A stretch of DNA of 64,000 nt from Chamaecyparis obtusa (lineage: Eukaryota > Streptophyta > Pinopsida > Cupressales > Cupressaceae), in the NCBI GenBank assembly GCA_027943335.1, contig BSBK01003560.1, positions 1,181,001 through 1,245,000 on the forward strand, given 5' to 3'. The notes under the pieces were generated by a model. That model searched no databases. It worked only from the letters and a program-made list of their open reading frames with translations, and had not been told where the DNA came from. Every line of letters starts with the position of its first letter. The stretch's first letter is position 1. The position numbers and the translations under genes are program-made. Below are positions 50,880-62,574 of the stretch, piece by piece.

Positions 50880-51971
50880 AGCAGGAAAAATTATTGAATA
50901 CTTTCCATGATGAGGCCTATGGAGGGCACTTTTCATCTTCAGTAACAACATTTAAAATACTGAGACAATGTTATTATTGGCCTGGTATGTTCAGAGATGC
51001 ATATGCTGGGGTAGCCAAGTGTGAAAAATGCAAAATGTTTACAGGGCGTCCTTAATTAGTTGCTCTTTCGTTGAAGCCTGTCATCATTGAAGAGCCTTTC
51101 CAACAGTGGGGCCTTGATTTCATTGGGCCAATCAATCCGGTCTCCAGCGTTGGTCACCAGTATATAATAACTGCCACTGACTATTTCACCAAGTGGGTGG
51201 AAGCCAAGGCAATGAAGAAAATAACTTCTGAAGTGGTATGTGAATTCCTCAAAGAAAACATATTGGTTAGGTTTGGTGTTCCACTTAAATTAGTAATGGA
51301 CAATGCAGCCTATTTTTCTTCAGTTGAGATTACTAGTTTCTATTTTGAATATGGAATCACTGTTAGCCATTCATCAGATTATTTCCCAAAGGGAAACGGC
51401 CAGGCCGAATCCAGTAACAAAAATTTGATCAATATTGTTAAGAAGTTAGTATCAGATAATTAGAAAAATTGGCATAAAAAGATTCATGAGGCATTGTGGG
51501 CAGCTAGGGTAACACCAAAAAGAGCAATTGGTATATCACCTTTTGAGCTTGTTTATGGGACCGAAGCAAATCTTCCTTTACCTTTGGAACCGGCCACAAA
51601 CAAATTAAGGACAGTGATTGAAGATGACATCTATAAAGATGGTCTAGAAAAAAGGATTCTTTATTTGAGCAAGCTAGAAGAGGAAAGAGTCGAGATAGTT
51701 GATCATATCACTCAACATCAGATGTGAGTGAAGAAGATATTTGATAAGAAGGCAAGGCCATGGAAATTCATGATAGGTGATAGTGTGCTACTGTGGGATA
51801 AACGTAATGCTCCTAAAGGAATGCATAAGAAGTTTGACAGCCTGTGGAAATGACCATTTTTTATTCATCAAGCATTGGAAAACAATTCTTTCAAGCTGGC
51901 TTATCATGATGGTGAGGTACTACCACTGACCTTCAATGGTCAGGATTTGAAGCTTTATCAAATGGCAAATT
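50880..51971 (+). pseudogene. Gypsy 2 integrase
   Basis: The zinc finger is HDEAYGGHFSSS to CEKCKMF (H-H-C-C, about 50,910-51,040). The core shows QQWGLDFIGPINPVSSVGHQ (first Asp), LVMDNAAYFSSVEI (second Asp) and GNGQAESSNKNLI (Glu). The C-terminal part shows ISPFELVYGTEANLPLPLEP and an LLWDKRNAPKG-like tail ending at TGA 51,971. Stops at about 51,053, 51,462, 51,725 and 51,851 are TAA, TAG or TGA in place of Gln, Arg or Trp. The 200 bp that follow are non-coding up to the 3' LTR. Confidence 0.88.
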
Positions 51972-52174
51972 GAAAACAGGTAACCCCTGTATTGTACATA
52001 GTTGTGTTTGTTCTTTTATGTTTCCTAGGTTAGCTGCTTTCTCTTGTTTCCTTTCCTTTGTTCTTGTTCTAGTTTTGTTGTGTTGCTGTCCTTTTTATTT
52101 ACCCTTTGTGAAACCAGAGATTCAGGATTCATTTCTTAAACATGGGAATGTTTAAGTCCCCAGTTAGAGCCAGC

Positions 52175-55125
52175 TGTTGCCCCACTTTTCACCCCATAAC
52201 CATGTTGTCAAAGTGGAAGATTTTGATCTCATAGTTATGTCTGGTCATGTCTCAGTCTAGGTCTAAGTCTTTCATTGGATAGGCTATCCTTGTCGGGTTC
52301 CCCTGCTATTGTCTTATCTTTTCTAGCTGGGTGGGTTATTTGGAAGTCTTATCATAATGGGTAGGTTATAGATCCTAACCCGGCAAGGATAATGTGCTCC
52401 TATTGATGTTATTTCTCAAGCAGAATGATGATTAAAAGTCATGATCTCCAGACATTCACAAGAAATCAGAGAAAAGATCCCTCATATGAATAATGTAGGG
52501 ATAGAGCCGACATTAGATTATTCAAAATTCCAATTCATATTGTAGTGTGTACAATCCAATTGAAGAAGAAATTGCATCTGAAGACATTGATTTCTATTAA
52601 AAATCTGTAATCTAAAGGGTTCTCAAGAAGTGTTCCTAGATAATTGTAGAATGAGAAGGTGATTACCCGGGAAAAATACACTATTGATCCCAACATCAAG
52701 CAAGTGATAGCATTATATCTACTAATTTGACATCAACCTTCAGGAGCAAAATATGGACAGTTATAGATTGGATCACCTTTAAGATTGTTTACAGCTTTGG
52801 GGCAAGGTTCAAATAATGGTACTTTGGATAGAAATCTTTTATTGATTATAAGATTATGAATTCAATTTTCTAAAGGCTCTTTGATTAAAGAAATCACTTT
52901 GAGAAGATAAACTAATGTCAGCATTGCATTACTATGAAGAAAAGAGAAGATGTAATTATATGTGTTTTCATCATATAACTGTGCCACATTATGTTTGATC
53001 TCATCGAGTCACAAAAGAATTGACTCTGATGATGAGAAAGCCGCGACATCTCAAGAAATGAGAATGTGTTGATGATTATACAATGATGTGTGGATGTGTT
53101 TCTACATTCTCAGGCCTATACACTGATGCAAATGTAATATGTAACATAGCTCATAAAAATGAAGATGGTTATCTGAAGTTATTAATGGAGAGTGGCAGTA
53201 CTATGCTGCTTGTGTTGGGTTAGAAAAGAGTGGTCACATGATCGCATGGATTAAAATATTGCTATGTGATCATGCGACAATGAAGCCTACTGGGACCCAC
53301 ATATGCTAACAGCGCAGATGAGATCATGCGAGATGAAGCCACGAGGAGCGGTGAGTCCAAGGTTTATATGCAAGGCCGAGATCGACGGATGTTGCTATCC
53401 CTCCTTAGTATTGAAGATGCTTGGCGGTAAAGTGGGATCCTTCCACATGTCCAGGTGGGACTGAAGATGCTTGTAGAGTTGACCAATCATGGAGCAGTCG
53501 CATGATTGCATAATTAAAATTATAGCCTTGCGATCATGCGACAAAATAGTGAAAGCCCTGCGGTAGGTGTGTGGTCGCAAGATCGCATGACTGAGAGAAC
53601 TATCTTGCGATCATGCGAGATCTCACCACATGTTCCGGTGGGTCTGAAGGCATTTATATCGTGCGGTGTGCTAAAGGAGAATCAACAGAGGTCACAAGAT
53701 CACAAGACTGAGAGAACTATCTTGCGATCATGCGAGATCTCGCCACGTGTTCCAGTGGGTCTGAAGGCATTTATACCATGCGGCGTGCTAAAGGAGAATC
53801 AACGAAGGTCACAAGATCACAAGACTGAGAGAACTATCCTGTGATCATGCGAGATCTCACCACGTGTTCCGGTGGGTCTGAAGGCATTTATACCATGCGG
53901 CGTGCTAAGGGAGAATCAACGGATGCCACTTTGTCGCTATGGTGTGGAAGATGTCTTGCCATCATGCAGGATCTTGCCACGTGGTTTGACACCCGAGCTT
54001 GGCATAAAAGAAAAGATTGTTATTTCAAAGTTTATTAAGCACATGCTTTAAGTTATTCAAGCACTTAAAGTTGACGGGTAGAAAATGGGAGACTTGCTAC
54101 TCTACTGTCGCGGGTTTCACATCTTCTGTGTGTATTTTCTGCAAGGAGTATTTAGCAATTGCATATTCTGTCATTTGTGGTATTGATGATGTATTTTTCA
54201 GAGATCAATGGGTTTCTCAGTGGAATAAATTAAAGATGAATCCAGTGTTGAAGTGCTTAAAGGAAGTGATGAATACTTGATATAAGCCATGACAAAAGGA
54301 AGAATAGCAGTTTCTAATGTGTCAATAACGGTGATCTTTGCCATTTAGCCTTATCGAAGAGTTAGATGAAAAGATAAAGTCTTTTCAGTTCTTCCTTGTT
54401 GTGATGTTGAAACACCTATTCTTAGTCTTTTCAAATTTTGGAAGTTGAAACACTTGGTATTCCCATGAAAGGGCGTATACTTGTAACCTCTATACATTCT
54501 GTTGTAAAACAAACATGGGGGTCGGCAAATTTTTGGTGTAAGAGACTTGATGTTGCAGAGACAATTGAAAGTGTTTTATGTCAATTATTTTTTGTTCCAG
54601 TTAGCTGATAGTTGTTAGTTATATGATTCTTTCTCTTAATCTGAATTGTAGTAGGAAGGAAAGGATGTTTCATTCCTTTGTTTTGAAGATGTGAATAAAC
54701 CTAGTAGGATGTGCTGTGGGATATTCAAAGAAGGATTCATTAGAGGTTTTTCATCATTTCATTTATATCTTTGTTAATAGTTATTGTAGATTAGTTAATG
54801 CTAAGTGTATGAATTCATAGGATTTGTGAGTTCTACAGCTTGGTTCATAGATTAGAAAGCTCTCCTTGCCTAGATTAAGTTCTTTTTAGGCTTAATTCGG
54901 TTTGCCTCTCCTGCTCTCGGGTTAAGAACATACCCTGTGTTAGTTTTAGGATCAAAACATAATTCATTGCATATCATTCCAAAAGGGAGCTGTACCTACC
55001 AATTCAGAGAAAAGCCGGTAATCAGAAAATGGCTTTTCAACTGTTGTAAGCCGATGTTGTTCATCATTTGGGCATTAACAGTTATTTCCACAAGAAACAA
55101 GAAAGGACAAATCTTTTTACTAACA
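52175..55125 (+). repeat. Gypsy 2 3' LTR
   Basis: 2,951 bp, ending ACTAACA directly before GATTC. Same content as the 5' LTR except that the extra unit of about 107 bp is absent. The 117-bp array is at 53,573-53,923. Confidence 0.9.
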
Positions 55126-55130
55126 GATTC

Positions 55131-56639
55131 TTGAATCATTTTATTATTGTTTTGTTTTTGGGTATGTTGTTCATGGGTGTACAAGGCATCACTCACCCTT
55201 GGGAGGGAAGTAGTGGCCTTGGGTGAAGGGGTTAGTTGGGCTTATCATTGAAGTTGAGAGCTTCTTCTCTTGGAGAAGAAGGGAAATCTCATGGACTATG
55301 GGCTCCATGAAGCCATATTGATAATCTTGCATTTGGGGGTGATAAGGGAGAATTTTTGTAGATGGAAAATGTAATAATGTAGCCTTTGGAAGGCATGAAT
55401 ATCTCTTGGTTGCATATTTCATTTGTAATGGCAATCTCCTCTTGATGAGCCCACCTTCACCCTATTTCAATGGGTTTATAGGTGACCCATTTGTGTAACC
55501 AATTCCTTGAGGGAGTTCAATGTTGTTTTGTCATGTGGATGCATTGTGAGTTTGTAGTTTGAATGTACCCATTTAGCCTTGGTTCTCCAAGCTCAGGGGT
55601 GGTCTCCTTGAGACCTTGGATGGGAGTTGAGCACTCCATGGTAGGCTCTCATTATTTGCAGGTTTTGGTGGCCATGATTCTTGTGGAAAAAGCTTTGGGA
55701 GAGTCCTCATTTTGGTATAATTGTGGGAGAAAAATTTATAGCCTTGCATTGTTGTTATCATGAAATGGGAAACACACCATTGTGTTCTTGTATTGTGTCA
55801 TTTGTGAAGTATATTAAGTTATAAATAGAAGTAATTCTTTTTCATTGTGGAATGATTTCATTGATGATATGAGAAAATGTATTTTACCTTGATCAATTGT
55901 AAAAGACTATGTTGAAATCAATAAGAGAGATTAAAGTTATGTTTACAATCTTCCCTTTCTTTGCACTGAATTGTTCCTTCAAATTTTTTTTAATGTAGCA
56001 CCCTCTCCATGACAAAATTTGATTGATATTTGGTGTGATCACCATTCATGTTGAAAATAATAGAGAGTTTTAAGTTTTAGATAACTTAGTTGTTTCTACT
56101 ATGTTACTAGATTAATTTAAAAAGCTTCATTTTGGGCATTCTATAGTTCTTGAGAGTTTATTTAAGTCTTAGTTTGTATCTAGACCAAAATAATTTAATC
56201 TAGTTGTTATCTAGCAAAAAAAATAATAATCAAGAGTTCAACAAAAAGTTAAAAAAACTCTCAATAGAGACCTATAGGTCTCTGGAAAATGTATGGGGAA
56301 AAAATAAATTCCCCATACACTTTCCAAGGATGCCACAGTCATTAAAAAATTATATTTACTAACCCACTTGCCTAATAGATTTTCAAAATAATAATTAAAA
56401 AAAATGAAATGATGAATAAAACTATATGTTTAAGCAAGTGGCAGGGCAAGCCAAGTTGGGTGGGACCCTCATGGGTCACCACCCAAGAAGCCACAAAGTT
56501 TCTTTTTCAAAAATATATATTTTATAGTATTATATTTTTAAAAAAACTAGTTGATATATGTATTAACTTCACATAGCCTTTAGAAATTTTTTTTATGTAA
56601 TAAATATAATTTTTTAAAAAATAAATAAATTAAGTGTTA
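55131..56639. other. Non-coding stretch after gypsy 2
   Basis: It begins TTGAATCATTTTATTATTG and is the continuation of the sequence broken at 43,170, so its start may be the rest of the gypsy 1 LTR. Short open frames have no domain. Around 56,270-56,330 a small inverted repeat of GGGGAAAAAATAAATTCCCC is present. No gene is recognised. Confidence 0.45.
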
Positions 56640-56815
56640 GCGGGGGGGCTCCCCATGCCCCCAGGTCCCCTGCACGTGGTAGGCCTAAGACCCTGCCAAG
56701 GTAGGGTACCTGCCTGCCTAAGCAGTGTAGGCCCTGTTGTGGTAGGTACTCACTTGCCATGGTAGGGTACCACACTGCCAAGGTAGAGCGGGCCTCCTGC
56801 ATCAGTCCTGTAGGG
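56640..56815. repeat. GC-rich island with short repeats
   Basis: Words such as CTGCCAAGGTAGGGTACC, TTGCCATGGTAGGGTACCA and CTGCCAAGGTAG are repeated in a GC-rich block set in very AT-rich DNA. A similar block, inverted, lies at 35,812-35,915. It is probably a dispersed repeat core. The minus-strand open frame across it is not convincing. Confidence 0.45.
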
Positions 56816-57207
56816 ACTTATAAACTTTTGTTTTAATTTATTTTATTTTATGTCATTTAATTTAATTAATCAATTACATACTTTATTAAAATTTTATTAA
56901 ATCAACATTATAATTTTTTATTTTTATTTTGGCAAAATTTTTAATATTTATATTAATAAAACTGGTTCAAAAAAGGGCTCTCAGATAAAAGAACCAGCAA
57001 AGAAAAACTCCGTTCATTACCCATATTACAAAAGGCAGATAAATCTGCAAGTTTTTCCAATTTGTGGTCCTAGCTACAGAGTCCAAACATAGACCCAATA
57101 CATTTAATTATTAAAAACCAACCTTCCCAATCCCCCATAAGGATTAAGGGGTGGATGTATGCAATAATCCACAACCCCTACCTTATCACAAAATAACCCA
57201 ACTCTAT

Positions 57208-57540
57208 TTAGGCAGGGAAGCCCATCAACCCAAAACCATTACAAAATAGCAATGAAATATATATACATATGTCCAAAAACCCCTGCCTAAATATACAACA
57301 AAATTTACAAGGAGATGATATACATTTGTGAAACCAAAGAAGCGGTACAAATGATGCAAAATTATAGCAGGCCCCAAAATTGAAGTGAACCAAATCTTCA
57401 GTGGCCATAGAGAAACACCTGATAAGTCTATAATCCAAGCTGACCGAATGAAAATGAGGAAGGACCTGTAGAAAAATAAAAAGAAGGCTCAAAGATACAT
57501 AGTAATATAGGGTAAGCCAAAATAAATGAAAGGAAATCAA
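57208..57540 (-). other. LINE 3' region, open but non-coding-like
   Basis: A 110-codon open stretch with strongly hydrophobic, low-information composition (FHLFWLTLYYYVSLSLLFIF) overlaps the end of the 241-codon ORF. T-rich plant LINE 3' untranslated regions give such frames by chance. I treat it as untranslated sequence. Confidence 0.5.
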
Positions 57541-58262
57541 TCCTGAGACTGCTTATTTCCATCCACAAGGTGAGGTGGATGGGTAAAAAACAAAGAGCTC
57601 CAAAGCCTATCGGCCTCAACATGAATAGAAGAACCAACAGTAGAATCCTCCACATAATGCCGAGAAGGAGAAAGATTACCTCTAATTGGTTCCAATTTGG
57701 GATTCATCAAAGGTACTAATGAACTGAATGGAGCCACGTTAGAGGATCTTCCTTCCACAACAGACAAAGCATCTTGAGGAGAAATGTTAGCATGAGAAAT
57801 TGCCTCAGAATGAGCTAGAAGACCCAAAATGGCATACGTCCTGGAAAATGCCTTCCCTCGATAAGAAACATCAACCAAGTTCTTGTGAATAATGAAATCC
57901 AAGGGCTTGATAGAGGAGGAGACTATGCAATCTTTAATCGCCCCATAAATCATAACAAACTTGTCCGAATTCAATAACAAGTGCCACAGAAAGATATTAC
58001 CCACACATGCTTCACCTTCCCATAGATTATACCCTTGGACAATAGCCAACAATTTGTCATTCTGAATAAACTTAGGCCAGATAGTAGCATTAGCCACATG
58101 ATATAGTAATGACCAAGATTGAGAAAGATCCAGAAATATAGAACAAAATACAGAGACTATTTGTGACGGAAATATAATTCTCTTGAAGCTTGGAGATAGA
58201 ATAGATTCCCCAATTAAACGACGGATACACCTTCGACATTTCGGGCAATGAACATAGAACAT
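57537..58262 (-). CDS. Unrecognised 241-aa ORF downstream of LINE ORF2
   Basis: The frame begins MFYVHCPKCRRCIRRLIGES, with three Cys spaced as C-x2-C-x2-C, a possible partial zinc ribbon. The middle has FLDLSQSWSLLYHVANATIW and LWEGEACVGNIFLWHLLLN, and the C-terminal third is Ser/Pro-rich and polar. The frame may extend upstream to an ATG near 58,379 through TGA and TAG codons that could be mutated CGA and CAG. It matches no family I can name. It lies about 740 bp past the end of LINE ORF2, on the same strand. It may be a third LINE ORF, a captured host exon, or the remnant of a gene the LINE sits in. Confidence 0.45.
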   Translation of the reverse strand: MFYVHCPKCRRCIRRLIGESILSPSFKRIIFPSQIVSVFCSIFLDLSQSWSLLYHVANATIWPKFIQNDKLLAIVQGYNLWEGEACVGNIFLWHLLLNSDKFVMIYGAIKDCIVSSSIKPLDFIIHKNLVDVSYRGKAFSRTYAILGLLAHSEAISHANISPQDALSVVEGRSSNVAPFSSLVPLMNPKLEPIRGNLSPSRHYVEDSTVGSSIHVEADRLWSSLFFTHPPHLVDGNKQSQD

Positions 58263-59000
58263 AGAATCAAGTAATTCATCCTAAATTTTACCTTCAAACA
58301 AAAGCTCCAATTCATCGAAGGGTAAGGAAACCCTCAAATTCAAGGGCTTGAGTTCTTCAGCAAGTCTTCAAGAAGGCATTATACAGAATAACCAAAGAAT
58401 AAAGATTTACCCAAATACACCAAGGCATAGCAGCGAAAGCAATAATATATGGAAGAAGGCACAAAGAAAATGAAAAGAGTGATAAATGCAGAAAGACCGA
58501 TGAAGCATGAGATCATACAGATCAATTAAGTCACACAAAATAGTGGACTTGAAAAATCCAAAGCACATGTAATGAAGCAATCATGAAATTAACTCAACGC
58601 TAGTTGAAGATTTTAAAGCATTGCATCTCATAATAGCTAGTCAAATCGGATGCATTAGTGGCATAAATTGGTTAGGAAAATCATAATAGAACAAACAACC
58701 TGACTTATTAAATGAGTTAAATAAATAGATTTCAAAAATTGAAGGCACAAGGTAAAATATGATCCTTACTATGCCACAAAGCCTACTGCAAAGTACAAAA
58801 CATGACCAGTCATGATAACTAGTCAAATCCATCATATACATGACATAAATACCCTACTTAGAAGAGAATGAATAAAGGTAAATTCCAAGCACAAATGATT
58901 AGGAGGAAAATAATGAATCGAGCATGTGTCTAAATCAACCTGAATCAAAATATACCATCAATATTGAATTACACAAAGGGTGTAGAGATCAACTTAGAAT

Positions 59001-59640
59001 CTATAATTTTAAAATATAAGGATGAGATTTAGGAGACACTGACATGGAGGGGAATGATAAAGTACATCCCTTTGAACCAAACTTAGAAAGAGCATCAGCT
59101 AAGTTATTCCCTTCTCTAAAAATGTGGGATATATAGCACTCAGACAAAGAATCTAAAAGGGACCATATTCATTCAAGGACATAGAGAATATTCCAAGAAA
59201 AAGCATGCCTGGAAATTCAAGCATTAACAATCACCGAAGAGTCTCCTTCAATATGGAGAAAATTACATTTTAACTTTTTAGTAGAAGAGAGACCATACAA
59301 CAAAGCAAAAGTCTCTACTAAATTATTGGTCCCACGGGGGATAGAGCAAGCCTCAAAATAGAGAATAGATCCAGAGAAATCCCGAAGAGAAAAGCCAATA
59401 CCTGAATTCCCCCGGATTGCCTTTAGAGGCACCATCAAAATTAAGCTTGATAAAGCCCTATTGGGGAGGGATCCTCTTGACTTGAGATCTAGCTGAAGAT
59501 ATATCCTTAGGACACAAAGGAAAGGGGAGTGATGGAAATGATAGTCCCTTAAAGCTTTTTGCCACAAAGTTATCCCAAGATGAAAATGTTCGACCACCCT
59601 TAAATTTGCAAGAATAGGCATTAACAACTTCCACAATAGA
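59001..59640 (-). pseudogene. LINE ORF2 RNase H, frameshifted
   Basis: The sequence shows IKLNFDGASKGNPG (first Asp), then in the next frame NSGIGFSLRDFSGSILYFEA, NNLVETFALLYGL (Glu), LHIEGDSSVIVNA (Asp) and EGNNLADALSKFGSKG (last Asp). A C run of five bases at 59,409-59,413 (G run on the coding strand) accounts for the shift. The ORF ends at TAG 59,001 after SHPYILKL. Such RNase H domains are typical of several plant L1 lineages. Confidence 0.85.
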
Positions 59641-60363
59641 TCTTTCTAAAGACAACAACACAGACTCAAAGGAAGAAGGTTGACTGCAAAAAATCCTCTT
59701 ATTTCTTTCCCACCATAAAGACCACAAAACCAAGGATGGGCTAACAATCCATATACATGAAAACATTGATTTATGACACAAGATAGGCCAGGATTGAAAT
59801 AGATCACAAATTCCAAGTGGGAGAGGCATAAGAAAATTAAGTTTTTGCATCACAAATTGCCAACAAAGTTGAGCCAACGGGAAATTTAAAAAGAGATGAT
59901 CAACTAACTCTAGCTCTTGATTGCAAATGACACATTGGAAAGGGGCTGCAATATTAAGTCTAGCTAGTCTGTCGCTAGTAAGCACTCTCTTTTTCAAAAC
60001 TAACCAAGAAAAACAACCCGCTTTAGGAAGAACAACAGAATGGCAACAAAAGGAAAATGCTCTATGTTTAATGGCATTATTATATAGTGATTGAGCCAGC
60101 TCATACCCTTGCTTAACAAAATATGAACCATTCTCAGAAGGAGTCCAAAAAAGGTGATCTTGAGCCCTAGATAAAAATACCACCCTTTCTAAAAGCAATT
60201 GATTTGCACTAGAAGCCTTTTGGTCATCAATTGGAAGGTTATGAAAATCCTTCCAAATAACTAGTCCAGAATGAATATGAATTACAGAGACATAATCAAT
60301 AAGAAAACATCCCCAATTAGTAGAAGCAACCTCCCAAACATCACTAAATAAATCCAAGGACAC
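59641..60363 (-). pseudogene. LINE ORF2 zf-RVT region
   Basis: The open 301-codon stretch (59,458-60,363) carries FVKQGYELAQSLYNNAIKHR, KAGCFSWLVLKKRVLTSDRL, the zinc-knuckle-like CVICNQELELVDHLFLNF (last Cys replaced) and LVLWSLWWERNKRIFCSQ, the conserved connector between RT and RNase H. It is closely related to the matching part of the LINE at 720-4,345. Confidence 0.85.
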
Positions 60364-60393
60364 TAAGGGAGGGTATCCATTCCATGAATCAAG

Positions 60394-62460
60394 CTAAAAT
60401 CTAGCAGATTCTCCATTATGAACTTCCCATGAAACATGGGACGTGATGATATGCCTAGATTTCATCATAAAATTCCAAATGGTGGACCCCATTGGGGGAT
60501 CTAAAGCAGAGATAACCCTAGAAGGATCTAAATTATCTAAATATTTTTGTTGCATTAACTGACACCACTTAATGGTAGGATGAGAATACATCTTCCACAC
60601 CAATTTACCACCAAAAGCTAGGTTCCTATTAGGGAGGTTATGAAGACCAACCCCGTTAGTGGGAGGGGTAAGAGACATATCAGATAAAGAAATAAGGGGA
60701 ATCTTCTTCTGACCTGACATATTAGCTGTCCAGAGAAAATCCCTAATAAGACTTTCGATTTGATTGAGAACTGACTTAGGAGCTTGCAGAACTGAGAAAT
60801 AATAATTAGGAATAGCTAATAGGACTAATTTAATAAGCAAGATCCTACTCGAGAGAGACAACCATCTAGCCTTCCAGGAAAGTATACGAGCTTTGATACG
60901 ATTAATAACTCCCTACCAAAAGGAGGGTTTATTTTTCCCTATAAAGAAAGGAATACCTAAATATGTAGAAGGAAGGTCATCATGGGAAAAGCCTAAAACA
61001 TTAACAACCTTGTCTGACAACTTAGGATCCATATGAAAGGTGTAGAATTTTTATTTTTGAGCATTGATTCTCTGGCCAGAAGCATGAGTATACACATCAA
61101 TGACCTTCTTAACTTTCTTTGCTTCATTAGTAGAGGCTGATCCAAACAATAATGTATCATCAGCAAAGAGGGAATGAGTAACTGAAATGGATGTATTTTG
61201 AATTTTAACAGCCAACCAAAGATTGGAAACATGATAAGAATTAATAAGATGACTCAGAGCTTCAACCATTAAGATGAAAAGACAAGGTGACAAAGGATCA
61301 CCTTGCCTAACACCTTGGGAGGAAGGGAAAAAACCCGCAGGAACCCCATTAACTAAAACAAAAAAATGAGCTCCAAAAATACAAGCCTTAACCCAATTAC
61401 ACCACTTCTTAGAGAAACCAAACTTAAGCAGAACCTTAATGAGAAAGGACTAGTTCAATTTGTCATAGGCTTTCATCATAACTAGCTTAACAATAAAAGA
61501 TGGAATAGAAAACTCATGAATAGAATGAAGAGTTTCATGAGCCAAAATGGCCCCATCTATAGTTTCCCGACCTGGAACAAAACCCCCTTGCTCAGGAGAA
61601 ACAATCTTGGGGATAAGATGCTGCAGCCTTAAATAGATTACTTTTGTAACAATTTTATAGATAGTATTACAAAGTGAAATAGGTCTTAATTCTGCAAAAG
61701 ATTTCGGGTCATCATTTTTAGGGATAAGAACAATATTTGTAGCATTAAAGCATTTCAACATAGTTGTATTCCTCCTGGATTCTTCAAGAACAACCAAAAG
61801 ATCATGGCAAATAACATCCCAAGTTTTTTTTGAAAAAAAGAGCCGTAAACCCATCAAGCCCTGGAGCCTTATCTGGTGGAAGGGAAAAAATAACCAATCT
61901 AACTTCAACCAATGTAAAGGGGGCCATTAAAGATAGGTTATCAATAGAAGTTATCAAAGAAGGAATAACATCAAGTATAGAATTAAATTTATCCTCATCA
62001 ATAGGAAAGGAAGAAGAGGGACAAAGGAGATTTGAAAAGAACTGAACACCTTCCTTTGAATACCTTTTTCATCAAAAATTAGATTTCCTAGATCATCCTT
62101 AATAGAGAAAATGGATCTAGCCGCCTTTCTCTGCTTAGCCGAGGCATGAAAACATTTTATGTTATGATCACCTGCTTGCAACCATAATTCTTGATACTTC
62201 TATCTCCAATACTCTTCCTCCCTTGTAAACAATTCAACCCAAGATTCCTGAAGATGCTTCTGATTGAGAAACATTTTTGGATCCAAGCCATTAGCAAATA
62301 TTTGCTGATTTATCTCAGCCAGTTCCTTTTCAACTTTGGATTTTTGTTCAAAAATGTTTTTAAACACATTCACATTCCAGGATTTAATCAAATTCTTAAT
62401 GAAAGACAAATTTTTGTAAAATTTAAACATCATTGAACCATTCACTATCGGAGCTGCCAT
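60394..62460 (-). pseudogene. LINE ORF2 reverse transcriptase
   Basis: Minus-strand pieces in order: INGSMMFKFYKNLSF-type linker (62,460), AGDHNIKCFHASAKQRKAAR, NIVLIPKNDDPKSFAELRPI, ISLCNTIYKIVTKV, EQGGFVPGRETIDGAILAHE, IVKLVMMKAYDKLN then TAG (Trp expected), MSPCLFILMVEALSHLINSY and the intact SLFADDTLLFGSA active site (61,130-61,170). In motif A the family's catalytic Asp (KLDM) is Val (KLVM). The thumb region LSSRILLIKLVLLAIPNYYF is open to 60,394. The enzyme is inactive because of the Asp loss and stops. Confidence 0.88.
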
Positions 62461-62574
62461 CCACCACTGATTAAGAAGGGAGTAAAATGAGGGATGCCTA
62501 AACCAAACTGATTCAAATTTAAATGAGGATCTAGAAGAGAATGAACCAGGATTAGAGGTTAAATCAAGAGAAAG

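Larger units (their letters stand above)
43171..55125 (+). mobile_element. Ty3/gypsy 2, Tat-like, two RNase H domains
   Basis: An 11,955-bp element with LTRs at 43,171-46,228 and 52,175-55,125 and perfect GATTC duplications at 43,166-43,170 and 55,126-55,130. The PBS region reads TGGTGACTCTACTGGGGAC, the type found in Tat/Ogre-like plant elements. Domain order is gag, protease, archaeal-type RNase H, RT, gypsy RNase H, integrase. RT and integrase active sites are intact, but about 18 stops and a frameshift near 50,540 disable it. LTR differences in the first 175 bp are all transitions (about 4), so it is younger than gypsy 1. Confidence 0.9.

Noticed and set aside
46890..51860. Many in-frame TAG codons, which could suggest stop-codon readthrough or recoding
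   Set aside because: TGA and TAA occur at comparable sites, frameshifts are also present, and gypsy 1 shows the same pattern. Decay explains it more simply.
57208..57540. Hydrophobic 110-codon open stretch resembling a membrane protein
   Set aside because: It lies in the T-rich 3' region of the LINE, where such composition arises by chance.
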